Positions 14,927 to 22,398 of a stretch of 24,497 nt of DNA are shown here, one piece after another. This DNA comes from Desulfuromonadales bacterium C00003068. Its GTDB lineage: Bacteria > Desulfobacterota > Desulfuromonadia > Desulfuromonadales > Desulfuromonadaceae. Numbering within the stretch: the stretch's first letter is position 1; each line of letters opens with the position of its first letter. The stretch lies in assembly GCA_001751155.1 (NCBI GenBank), contig MAXR01000162.1, positions 3,423-27,919 of the forward strand, read 5' to 3'. The notes beneath the pieces are model-generated. The model made no database searches. It was given only the letters and a program-made list of their open reading frames with translations, and was not told where the DNA came from. A program made the position numbers and the translations under genes.

Positions 14927-17124
14927 TTCTACGCAGCCTTGAATTGACAAATTTTGGTTTGTTTAACGATAAATCCTACGAATTTCGTCGTGGTATGAAT
15001 CTTGTCATTGGCCCCAATGAGGCCGGCAAGTCGACAATGATGGAATCAGTTCCTGCGATCCTCTTTGGTTGTAATGAAAAAAAACGTTTTCAACCTTGGG
15101 GGCAAAGCGAATCAACCTGTGCAGCCTTGATTTTAGAAAACCAGCGTAATAACGTTTTAATTCAACGTAATATTGATACCGATCATGTCGAGTTAAAGCA
15201 ATCAGACGACATGTATCAACAGCAAGATCATTTTATTGCTACGCTTGCCGTAGGTGAACACTCGCCGCAGCAATTAGAGTATCGCGAGTATTTATCTAAG
15301 ACGTTAGGGATTCACGATGAAATGCTTTTTCGTGCGTCAATATTTGTTGGCCAAGGAGATTTCCCTTCAAGCGCTAAACAGATTGAACAGCAAATAAGGA
15401 TTCTGTTATCGGGTTTTATTCACGGTGATTGTGACCTCGTTCGCCAATCACTTCAGGATGATTATCTGGCCATCACCTGTGAAGATCCTTGGAGTGGTTT
15501 GAAGGCATCGCCACGTGAACTCGATGTTGTGAAAGAGTTGTTAGGTGATCTCGATGTAAAACGTGAACAATTCAATCAGTGGTTGCTTGAATCAAAACAG
15601 GTACAACGGCAGATTACTGAACTTGAACAAAAACTAGACCGCGATCGGAGTGATTATGAAAGTGGTATTGAGTATTTAATCTGGATTCAGCAACGGTGGC
15701 ACGCTGAAGGTGATGAGCATCAGCCTAACGCAAGTTCATCAACTGTTGGTGACAGTGAGATTGATAACCAGCCACTGATTACTGAATGCGAGCAGTTAGA
15801 AAAAACATTAACAGATGCTGGGTTACCCGCTGAAATACCTGGAGATTTACCTCGCTTGCTCTCCAGCGCTGATGATATTCGCTGTGATTTAGTTTCCCTC
15901 CAGCAGCAGATAGTTCCATTACGCAAAGAGTTAAAGGAGATCGCTTTACCATGCTGGAAAAAGTCGCTTCTCGCCACATTGTTGCCACTGCTTGTCGTTG
16001 TCGTTTTATGGAATTTTTCTGCTGACAAACACTCTCTCTTTATTGCACTGTTTAGTGCCATTTGTTTGACATTGTGGGGATCGTTTTTAATCCGTTATCG
16101 GCAGCAACGATCGTGTCAATTACAGCTTCAAGAGAAAATATCTCAGGTGGAATTAAGGCGCAGCGAGGATCGTTCACGATTAGAAGCTCTCGATGCAGAA
16201 TTTGAACGTCATGGTTTATCGAGTTCTGCAATTGAGCTTGTTAAAATGAAAAAGATACTCGAAGCACATGAACATATATTGGTACGGTTAAGTGAAATCC
16301 GCCATCAACTTCATCAAGGTGGTGCAGCAGACACGTGTCTCGCCGATATGGCCGATTGTTATGAACAGGATGAATGTGGTGATGTGGGCCATTTAACGCC
16401 GAGCGATATTCCTGAGGCGGAGGCGAAACTTGCTGATTTAAAAAACACGATACACAGTGATGAAGCTGAATTACTCTCCTTACTTCGTACTGGAGCAGTG
16501 TTGCAAGGTCGCTTAGATGACTGTGATAAATTAGACGTGAGTGAGGTTCAACTGCGATCTCGTGTTGCTGAACTTGAGGAGAAAAAACACGTTTTAAGTT
16601 GTGCTTATCAGGTTTTAACTGATGCTATTGATGAGTTTCATAGAATAAACCTAACGAAATTAGAAAAAGAGATGGGGAGCTATTTAAATAAGGCAACCCT
16701 TGGTAAGTACCGTAGCGTGAAGATACATGATGATTTTTCGGTCTCCCTTGCCGGCATTGGCCGGTGTAGTGATTGGGTTCCTCTAGCAAATCTTAGTCGT
16801 GGTACCATTGATGTTGCTTGTCTTGCAATTCGCTTAGCGGTGACCCGATATATAACCCATAATGAATATTTGCCCTTTTTTCTAGATGATGCTCTGGTTA
16901 ATTTGGATTCAGCACGGCTAATCGATACCATTGATGCGTTAGAGCGATTGAGTGATGACCATCAAATTATTATGTTTACCCACGATGAACGGTTGTATAA
17001 ATTGGCAGGAAGACGTCGTTGGCATGTGATCTCACTCGGTGAACAACCACAGCGAAAGACAAAAAAACGAAAGGAAAATCGTGACCATGGAAACGAACTT
17101 GGTGGACAACTGTCTCTTTTGTAA
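14923..17124 (+). CDS. SbcC/YhaN-like AAA ATPase with a central membrane hairpin
   Basis: This 733-residue protein has the Rad50/SbcC head pieces at its two ends. The N-terminal strand LELTNFGLFN and Walker A GPNEAGKST (residues 30-38) are at one end. The ABC signature-like LSRGTIDVACLAIRLA (from 624), Walker B LPFFLDDALVNLD (650-662) and a H-loop-like FTHDE (H687) are at the other. Between them are coiled-coil-like stretches (about 200-260, 320-345 and 395-465, and 500-585). The arms are much shorter than in SbcC (about 1000 residues), and no CxxC zinc hook is seen. Instead residues 348-364 and 371-391 are two hydrophobic segments, a likely membrane hairpin at the hook position. YhaN-like proteins are the nearest family by look. 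Overlaps with the preceding SbcD-like gene (4 bases) and following HIT gene (38 bases) imply tight coupling. Confidence 0.82.
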   Translation: MILRSLELTNFGLFNDKSYEFRRGMNLVIGPNEAGKSTMMESVPAILFGCNEKKRFQPWGQSESTCAALILENQRNNVLIQRNIDTDHVELKQSDDMYQQQDHFIATLAVGEHSPQQLEYREYLSKTLGIHDEMLFRASIFVGQGDFPSSAKQIEQQIRILLSGFIHGDCDLVRQSLQDDYLAITCEDPWSGLKASPRELDVVKELLGDLDVKREQFNQWLLESKQVQRQITELEQKLDRDRSDYESGIEYLIWIQQRWHAEGDEHQPNASSSTVGDSEIDNQPLITECEQLEKTLTDAGLPAEIPGDLPRLLSSADDIRCDLVSLQQQIVPLRKELKEIALPCWKKSLLATLLPLLVVVVLWNFSADKHSLFIALFSAICLTLWGSFLIRYRQQRSCQLQLQEKISQVELRRSEDRSRLEALDAEFERHGLSSSAIELVKMKKILEAHEHILVRLSEIRHQLHQGGAADTCLADMADCYEQDECGDVGHLTPSDIPEAEAKLADLKNTIHSDEAELLSLLRTGAVLQGRLDDCDKLDVSEVQLRSRVAELEEKKHVLSCAYQVLTDAIDEFHRINLTKLEKEMGSYLNKATLGKYRSVKIHDDFSVSLAGIGRCSDWVPLANLSRGTIDVACLAIRLAVTRYITHNEYLPFFLDDALVNLDSARLIDTIDALERLSDDHQIIMFTHDERLYKLAGRRRWHVISLGEQPQRKTKKRKENRDHGNELGGQLSLL

Positions 17125-17446
17125 AATTATCAAAGGTGAAATTCCTGCCGATATTGTTTATGACGATGATAAGGTTCTTGTGTTTAGAGATATTGACCCA
17201 CAGGCGCCAGTTCATTTACTCATTATTCCACGTCAACATATTGCTCGAATCAACGATATTGGTCCAGCCGAAGCCTCACTTATTGGCCATATCCATCTAG
17301 TTGCCGTTGAACTAGCAAAGAAATTTTCCATTAGTGAAACAGGTTTTCGACTGGTTAATAATTGCAATGACGATGGTGGACAAGCCGTCGACCATCTACA
17401 TTTTCATCTGCTCGGTGGCAGGAAGATGAACTGGCCTCCAGGTTAA
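17087..17446 (+). CDS. HIT-family (HinT-like) nucleotide hydrolase
   Basis: This 119-residue protein has the histidine triad HLHFHLL at residues 103-109 and the zinc-type N-terminal CLFC (C9, C12), with the DIDPQAPVHLLIIPRQHI core. It is a HinT-like purine nucleoside phosphoramidase. The start is the ATG at 17087, preceded by AAGGA at 17071-17075. An in-frame upstream start at 17039 would add 16 residues with no homology to the family. The first 38 bases overlap the end of the SbcC-like gene in another frame. The physiological substrate of HinT proteins is uncertain, and the link to its neighbours may be only shared transcription. Confidence 0.93.
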   Translation: METNLVDNCLFCKIIKGEIPADIVYDDDKVLVFRDIDPQAPVHLLIIPRQHIARINDIGPAEASLIGHIHLVAVELAKKFSISETGFRLVNNCNDDGGQAVDHLHFHLLGGRKMNWPPG

Positions 17447-17509
17447 GTGGTTCGATACGTCGATTTATTTATTGATTCAGTTTACTGTTGTGTAATGAGG
17501 GAATAAATC

Positions 17510-18958
17510 ATGGTGGATGATAAACATAATCGAGAGATGCAAAAGTTGATGGATGAAATTTCAGAACTTTTGGTTACACATCATGGTGGTAGTTTTTCTG
17601 ACGATGCCCTCGAAAATGGTATCGTTAAGTTGAACGGAGCTTTTAATTTAGCGAAAGAATCCCATTCCGCTCAATTTAGGAAGTCTGGTGAACCTTATTT
17701 ATTTCACCCCCTTAGGGTCTCTCATCTCGCTGCACGACACTGGATGGGATTTTCCTCAATCATTGCCGCATTGTTGCATGATGTCGTTGAAGACACGCCC
17801 GTTACCATTGAAGAGGTGGAGAGTGAGTTCGGTACAGAAGTGGCTTTGTTGGTTAAGGGACTGACAAAAGTTGAAGATGCAGAACTCAGTCGCGAGTTGC
17901 TTAAAGAGGAGACCTATCGTAATCAGATCTTGGTGGCGATAAAAGATATTCGTGTCTTGTGTTTGAAGCTGTGGGACAGAATCGATAATTTACGTACTAT
18001 TGATGCATTAAAACCACAAAAACAAGCCTTAATTGCTGATGAAACACGCAAAGTTTATATTCCACTAGCGCGCCACTTAGGTATGGGCCAAGTTGCCGAT
18101 GAACTCGATGCTCTGTCACTTTCAGTGCTTTATCCGCGTCGAGCATCTCGGTATCGCCGTATTTTAGAAGAGGTTAAGCGGCGCTCTGAGCCTGCGTTAA
18201 AACAGCTCCGTTTGGATATTGTGGCCGAATTTAATCGTCACAAACTCAACATCGTTTTGAATGATACGTGGAGATCCTTTTCCTTGGAGGGAACTCAGCG
18301 GGTTACACGGGGAGTGAGTGCCCTCTATACTCTCGATATTCTTGTTGATTCGTCCATGGACGCGTATATGGCTCTTGGACTGATTCATCGCTTGTATCGC
18401 CCGATTACCGGTAAATTACGTGACCATCTTAATGCACCATCACAGCACGGTTATCAGGCGATTAAAACGACAATTCAGGCTGGTGAGTACCGCTTGAGAG
18501 TGAGAATCACGACACGAAAGCTTGATCGATTTAATCAGTCTGGGGTTTTAGCTCCTGGTTTTGAATTTCGAAAAGAGAACTTCGATGGCTTGATGCGTAG
18601 CCTCTTAGATGGTGAATCTGTTTTTGATGTGGATCGATTGCGTCTGGCATCGGCTACGATTCAAGTTTATACCCCTAATGGCGATTCGAGAATGCTTCCT
18701 GAAGGAAGTTGCGCCCTTGATTTCGCTTTTGAGATACATGAGAACCTCGGCCTCTATGCCTATCGAGCACGAATTAATGGCCAGACACGGTTACTCAAGA
18801 CGCCGTTGATGGATGGTGATCAGGTTAAGATAGAAAAAGTTGACTCACTGGCGGTCTTGCCAAAATGGTTAGAATGGGCGATTACGCCCAAGGCACGTAA
18901 TTCGATTAGACGATGTTTGCGAACTAATTTTAGGGAAAATCAGCGCGATGAAGAATAG
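17510..18958 (+). CDS. RelA/SpoT-like protein: HD hydrolase intact, synthetase degenerate, TGS domain
   Basis: This 482-residue protein has the Rel/SpoT order HD domain (about 40-210), synthetase-like domain (about 235-345), TGS domain (about 383-445) and a short helical end (WLEWAITPKARNSIRR), but lacks the zinc-finger and ACT domains. The hydrolase residues are all present: H66, H90-D91, E94-D95, D156 and N160. The synthetase region keeps the fold (LNAPSQHGYQAIKTT) but has lost the GRxK and YSIxxK donor-binding motifs, the HT of GYQSLHT, and the Glu of EVQIRT (residues 329-335 read LRVRITT). It is predicted to be a ppGpp hydrolase only, or a ligand-binding regulator. A standard bifunctional Rel is presumably elsewhere in the genome. 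GAGGGA at 17497-17502 is the ribosome site. Confidence 0.87.
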   Translation: MVDDKHNREMQKLMDEISELLVTHHGGSFSDDALENGIVKLNGAFNLAKESHSAQFRKSGEPYLFHPLRVSHLAARHWMGFSSIIAALLHDVVEDTPVTIEEVESEFGTEVALLVKGLTKVEDAELSRELLKEETYRNQILVAIKDIRVLCLKLWDRIDNLRTIDALKPQKQALIADETRKVYIPLARHLGMGQVADELDALSLSVLYPRRASRYRRILEEVKRRSEPALKQLRLDIVAEFNRHKLNIVLNDTWRSFSLEGTQRVTRGVSALYTLDILVDSSMDAYMALGLIHRLYRPITGKLRDHLNAPSQHGYQAIKTTIQAGEYRLRVRITTRKLDRFNQSGVLAPGFEFRKENFDGLMRSLLDGESVFDVDRLRLASATIQVYTPNGDSRMLPEGSCALDFAFEIHENLGLYAYRARINGQTRLLKTPLMDGDQVKIEKVDSLAVLPKWLEWAITPKARNSIRRCLRTNFRENQRDEE

Positions 18959-19985
18959 GGTTTTATTGATAGGTCTGTGGTGTTTGCTGTTGTTGATTGG
19001 TATTAACAGTACTGGTTGGGCCGCCCAGCACGCAACTGTTTTTGTTTATCATCGATTTGGTGATTCCCGTTATTCATCGACTAATATTGAACTCCCAGTG
19101 TTTACGCAACAGCTGGAGTATCTAAAGCAGAATGACTATGTTGTTTTACCTTTAGGTGAAATTGTTGATCTGCTCAAACGTGGCGAAGAGCTGCCCGATA
19201 AGTGTGTTGCCATTACTGTGGATGATGGTTATTTGACCTTTTTGACCGGTGCGATGCCATTGCTGAAACAGTATGGATTTCCAGCAACTCTCTTTGTTAA
19301 TACTGATTCTGTTGGTGGTAAGAGTTATTTAAGTTGGGCACAGTTGCGGCAACTTCATCAAGACGGTGTTGAAATTGGTAACCATTCGGCATCACACCCC
19401 TATTTTGTTTCCAATGAGGTGAATGGACCTCTTACATGGTATGCCAACTCGTTCGCTGATATCACAAAGGCTTCGGATGCTTTTTCTGATCACCTTGGCG
19501 TTAAACCGCAGCTGTTTGCCTACCCGTATGGTGAATACTCGCCACAACTTGAACGATTAATTGAAGAACTGGGTTTTGAGGCTGCCGTGGCACAGCAGTC
19601 TGGTGCCATGACAAAAGATTTATCTTTTTATAGCTTACCGCGATTTCCCATGGGTGGGCCATTTGCAACGTTTAATGGTTTTAAGAACAAGTTAGCCATG
19701 TTGCCAATGCCCGTGACTGTAAAACTGCCTAAAGGCCCTGTCGTGCAAAAACAAAATCCACCAGTATTAACATTTACGTTGCAGGGCCAAGATATTAATC
19801 TGAATAGTTTGCGCTGTTATGTGCAGGGACAGGATCCTGTTACTGTTGAAAAGGTTGATGGCGACCTGTTTCGGGTCGTAGCAAAACAGCCTTTGGCTGG
19901 CAGGCGTAATAAATATACTTTAACGGCGCAAAGCCGTGATGGTCGTTGTTGGTACTGGTTTAGTCATTTGTGGGTTAGGCCATAA
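18948..19985 (+). CDS. Secreted polysaccharide deacetylase (NodB domain)
   Basis: This 345-residue protein has a signal peptide (residues 1-25, ending GWAAQ). A carbohydrate esterase 4 / NodB domain follows: FVYHRFGDS, TVDDGY (D92-D93) and HSASH (H146, H150) give the catalytic base and zinc site. AYPYGEYSP further on is the next conserved motif. It should remove acetyl groups from an N-acetylated glycan in the periplasm or outside. Residues about 245-345 form an extra, probably beta-sandwich domain that I do not recognise. It overlaps the Rel-like gene by 11 bases, with AGGGA at 18932-18936. Its stop codon directly abuts the end of the opposing Bax-like gene. Confidence 0.9.
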   Translation: MKNRVLLIGLWCLLLLIGINSTGWAAQHATVFVYHRFGDSRYSSTNIELPVFTQQLEYLKQNDYVVLPLGEIVDLLKRGEELPDKCVAITVDDGYLTFLTGAMPLLKQYGFPATLFVNTDSVGGKSYLSWAQLRQLHQDGVEIGNHSASHPYFVSNEVNGPLTWYANSFADITKASDAFSDHLGVKPQLFAYPYGEYSPQLERLIEELGFEAAVAQQSGAMTKDLSFYSLPRFPMGGPFATFNGFKNKLAMLPMPVTVKLPKGPVVQKQNPPVLTFTLQGQDINLNSLRCYVQGQDPVTVEKVDGDLFRVVAKQPLAGRRNKYTLTAQSRDGRCWYWFSHLWVRP

Positions 19986-20951
19986 TCAAAGATAATCATG
20001 TATGCTGCGATGGTTACTCGAAATTTTCTTTGACGGCGTACGAACGAAAGCGTTGGCAACAAATGTACTCTTTTTTCTTCGTTCAAGTTGCGCTAGTTGC
20101 GACAATTTGTTGTAGCTTATCATCGTTTGAATCTCAGTAACATATGCATCACGTCGAGTGGAGTAGTTCAATAAACCTTCTGCCAAATAGAATGCCTGCA
20201 GCGGTTGTTGATTGCTGCGCATCATTTCACGCGATGCGCGTAGTTTGGAGTAAGCTCGATGGGTGTTCAGGTTGTTGATATAGGATTGTATTGAATCATT
20301 TAGTGAAGAAAACTTTTTGACTTCATACGTTTCTCCTACAGGTCGACCTTTTGGCACGATGCCTGTCCCTGGGGTAAATGTCCATTCACCAAAGATATTA
20401 TTTGCTAGTTGTGCAAAGCGAGACGTGCCGTATGCGGATTCATTTGCTGCTTGAGCTAAAACCAAAGCGGTTGGTATCATATCTACACGACTTACTAGCT
20501 GTTTACGGTGGGTGCTATTGTTTAATGGATCGTGACTAAAGCGATACTCTTTCATTAAACGCTTGATCCAGTCATTATCGCGAGCGGAGAGGGTATGTTC
20601 TTTATCGTATTGTGCGAGTAATTGTTGTAACTGGTCCCGCTGTTGCATCACTTTTTCATTCTGTGTTAATACCATCGGTAATAAGCTGAGAAAAAATAAG
20701 TGTTTCTTTTGTTTAACATTAGGCACAGTTGATAAATCAGCGGGGAAGTTATGCACCGTAATGTCAGGAACACCCCGGTCCAGTGTTGTCCAGCGATAAT
20801 CAAATTGGTCAAATACCTGTTGAATTTGTGAGTATGAAGTCGGTTTAACCGTTTGTGGGAGGCTAGCTGATGTTGAATTCTGAATGTCGCAACCACAGAG
20901 AAACAAGGTGAATAGATAAATCATTACATGTAAACGTTGTGAGTATGTCAT
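19986..20951 (-). CDS. Bax-like lipoprotein, glucosaminidase domain
   Basis: This is the only minus-strand gene. The 321-residue protein (from the ATG at 20951) has a lipoprotein signal with lipobox LCGC and acceptor Cys21, followed by Asp at +2. The C-terminal part matches the Bax/glucosaminidase fold: LVLAQAANESAYGTSRFAQL, with E171 the expected catalytic glutamate, then NNIFGEWTF, and SLNDSIQSYINNLNTHRAY. It is predicted to cut N-acetylglucosamine-containing glycan, probably peptidoglycan. A TTG at 20960 could extend it by three residues; neither start has a clear ribosome site. Its end abuts the polysaccharide deacetylase gene, so transcripts from the two run into each other. Substrate is inferred from the family only. 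Confidence 0.88.
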   Translation of the reverse strand: MTYSQRLHVMIYLFTLFLCGCDIQNSTSASLPQTVKPTSYSQIQQVFDQFDYRWTTLDRGVPDITVHNFPADLSTVPNVKQKKHLFFLSLLPMVLTQNEKVMQQRDQLQQLLAQYDKEHTLSARDNDWIKRLMKEYRFSHDPLNNSTHRKQLVSRVDMIPTALVLAQAANESAYGTSRFAQLANNIFGEWTFTPGTGIVPKGRPVGETYEVKKFSSLNDSIQSYINNLNTHRAYSKLRASREMMRSNQQPLQAFYLAEGLLNYSTRRDAYVTEIQTMISYNKLSQLAQLERRKKSTFVANAFVRTPSKKISSNHRSIHDYL

Positions 20952-20977
20952 GGAGTTCAACTTTATTTTTAGGTTGT

Positions 20978-21000
20978 AACAAGGTAGTGTTCTACCTGTT
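20978..21000 (-). promoter_or_regulatory. Hairpin in the probable bax 5' untranslated region
   Basis: On the plus strand AACAAGGTAG (20978-20987) and CTACCTGTT (20992-21000) pair around a TGTT loop with one bulged A. It lies 27 bases before the ATG of the Bax-like gene and would be in its leader RNA. Confidence 0.5.
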
Positions 21001-21015
21001 AATTGGATACCAATT
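21001..21015 (-). promoter_or_regulatory. Operator-like dyad AATTGG-ATA-CCAATT
   Basis: A perfect 6-bp inverted repeat with a 3-base centre lies just downstream of the putative bax promoter start, an arrangement that would suit a repressor site. No candidate regulator is in the window. Confidence 0.45.
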
Positions 21016-21027
21016 TCAAAGCGCGCA

Positions 21028-21056
21028 ACACTATCACAGCTTTTCTTTTAATGCAA
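21028..21056 (-). promoter_or_regulatory. Putative sigma-70 promoter for the Bax-like gene
   Basis: Read on the minus strand, TTGCAT (21056-21051) is followed by a 17-base spacer and TAGTGT (21033-21028). Transcription would start near 21021. The match is moderate. Confidence 0.4.
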
Positions 21057-21071
21057 GACCTTGAATGTCCG

Positions 21072-21107
21072 TCATAATTTGTATGATCTAGTTACTGATA
21101 CTATATT
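21072..21107 (+). promoter_or_regulatory. Putative pheA promoter with overlapping TCATA/TATGA inverted repeat
   Basis: TTGTAT (21079-21084) and TATATT (21102-21107) are separated by 17 bases and give a good sigma-70 promoter, with a start near 21114. An inverted repeat TCATA (21072-21076) and TATGA (21082-21086) overlaps the -35 box and could be an operator. Confidence 0.55.
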
Positions 21108-21153
21108 CTATGGTGATATCTTTTTAACTCTTAAGGAAGGTATTTTTAGCAGT

Positions 21154-21195
21154 ATGAAACATTGTTTTGGTGCTAGATTGCAATTCTTTGACTGA
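21154..21195 (+). CDS. Possible Phe-containing leader peptide of the pheA unit
   Basis: A 13-codon frame encodes MKHCFGARLQFFD and stops with TGA. It follows a strong ribosome site, AAGGAAGG (21133-21140), though the 13-base spacing is long. Three of 13 codons are Phe, including an adjacent pair near the end. Enterobacterial pheA is controlled by attenuation through a Phe-rich leader peptide, so the position is suggestive. I could not find a convincing downstream terminator and antiterminator pair, so it may be chance. Confidence 0.35.
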   Translation: MKHCFGARLQFFD

Positions 21196-21318
21196 TGGGG
21201 TAAATTCGCGGCTCGGTATCATTAGGCACGTTGTTAATGGAAATGAAATGGTAGTTTCTATCGCTTTTAAAGCAGGTGTGTAGATATTTCTCAGTTTAGA
21301 TGGACAGGAGAAGGTGTG

Positions 21319-22389
21319 ATGTCAGACGAATTAAAGCCACTACGTGAGAAAATAGATACACTCGATGATCAAATTCTTGATCTTCTCAATGAGCGTGCTC
21401 AGGTCGTTATCGATGTAGGTAAAACCAAAAAAAATAACAAAAAATCCTTTTACGTTCCAAGCCGTGAACAGGCAATTTATGAGCGATTAAAGAGTCAAAG
21501 TCCGGGACCTTTTCCTGTTGATGCCATTCAACGGGTGTTTAGAGAGATTATCTCTGCCTCCCTTTCGCTCGAACAACCGATGAAGGTTGCTTTTCTTGGC
21601 CCACAGGCAACATTTACCCATGTTGCGGCTATGCAGCAATTTGGCTTATCAGCTCAACTTATTCCTCAAAAAAGTATCCCCGCTGTTTTTGAAGAGGTGG
21701 CACGTGGCCGTGCTTCTTATGGGGTTGTGCCCGTTGAGAACTCCAATGAGGGGGTTGTGACCCATACGTTGGATATGTTTATGGAGTCTGAGCTGAAAAT
21801 TAATGCCGAGATTTTGCAAGAGATCTCGCATGATCTGCTGTCAATGACTGCCAATATAGCCGATATTGAACGCGTCTATTCTCATCCACAGGCGTTAGCG
21901 CAGTGCCGAAAGTGGCTGGATGAAAATTTGCCAGATGTTCCGTTAATTGATGTCGCCAGCACCGCTGCTGCGGCACAACTTGCCGCTGGAGATCGTAGTG
22001 CGGCGGCAATTGCCAGTGCGATGGCGGGGGCTCAGTATGACCTACGTCAAGTTAAAGCCAATATCGCTGATAATTCGAGTAACTTTACCCGTTTTCTCGT
22101 TATCAGTAATCAATTGCCTGAGCCTGGAGAGCGTGACAAGACCAGTATCATGTTTTGCATCAAAGATGAGCCGGGTATTTTGTTAAGGATGTTGGAACCT
22201 TTCAGTCAGCGTGGGATTAATCTCTCTAAAATTGAAAGTCGACCGTTAAAGAAAAGGGCTTGGGAGTATATTTTCTTCCTTGATATTGAGGGCCATATAG
22301 AAAACGAAAATGTTCACGATGCTGTGGAGCAACTCGCTAATTATTGCCAATTTATTAAGGTTTTGGGTTCTTACCCGAAGACGATATGA
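21319..22389 (+). CDS. pheA: Bifunctional chorismate mutase / prephenate dehydratase
   Basis: This 356-residue protein carries an AroQ-type chorismate mutase domain (about residues 1-85: LREKIDTLDDQILDLLNERA). The prephenate dehydratase domain spans about 89-265, with FLGPQATFTH, PVENSNEGVV, and the catalytic TRF at 257-259. A C-terminal ACT domain (about 275-350) has GILL (286-289) and ESRP (306-309), the Phe-binding motifs for feedback inhibition. It converts chorismate to phenylpyruvate. I prefer the ATG at 21319, eight bases after AGGAG (21306-21310); a GTG one codon earlier at 21316 is the alternative. It heads a pheA-tyrA-aroA unit. Residue numbers count from the ATG. Confidence 0.96.
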   Translation: MSDELKPLREKIDTLDDQILDLLNERAQVVIDVGKTKKNNKKSFYVPSREQAIYERLKSQSPGPFPVDAIQRVFREIISASLSLEQPMKVAFLGPQATFTHVAAMQQFGLSAQLIPQKSIPAVFEEVARGRASYGVVPVENSNEGVVTHTLDMFMESELKINAEILQEISHDLLSMTANIADIERVYSHPQALAQCRKWLDENLPDVPLIDVASTAAAAQLAAGDRSAAAIASAMAGAQYDLRQVKANIADNSSNFTRFLVISNQLPEPGERDKTSIMFCIKDEPGILLRMLEPFSQRGINLSKIESRPLKKRAWEYIFFLDIEGHIENENVHDAVEQLANYCQFIKVLGSYPKTI

Positions 22390-22398
22390 GTTTAAGCC

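Larger units (their letters stand above)
20961..21315. other. Divergent control region between the Bax-like gene and pheA
   Basis: This 355-base gap has no sizeable gene. On the left it holds a hairpin, a dyad and a putative minus-strand promoter for the Bax-like gene. On the right it holds a plus-strand promoter with an overlapping inverted repeat, a strong ribosome site at 21133-21140, and a 13-codon frame. I see no strong terminator and nothing clear in 21196-21300. Confidence 0.6.

Noticed and set aside
17039..17086. Upstream start for the HIT protein
   Set aside because: The extra 16 residues are basic and unrelated to HIT proteins; the stretch is coding for the ATPase tail in another frame, and the ATG at 17087 has a ribosome site.
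21193..21225. A GGGTAAATTCGCGG stretch resembling the T-box core GGGTGGTACCGCGG
   Set aside because: Only the ends match, and I see no specifier stem, other T-box motifs or downstream terminator. A T-box in front of pheA in this group would need covariance support.
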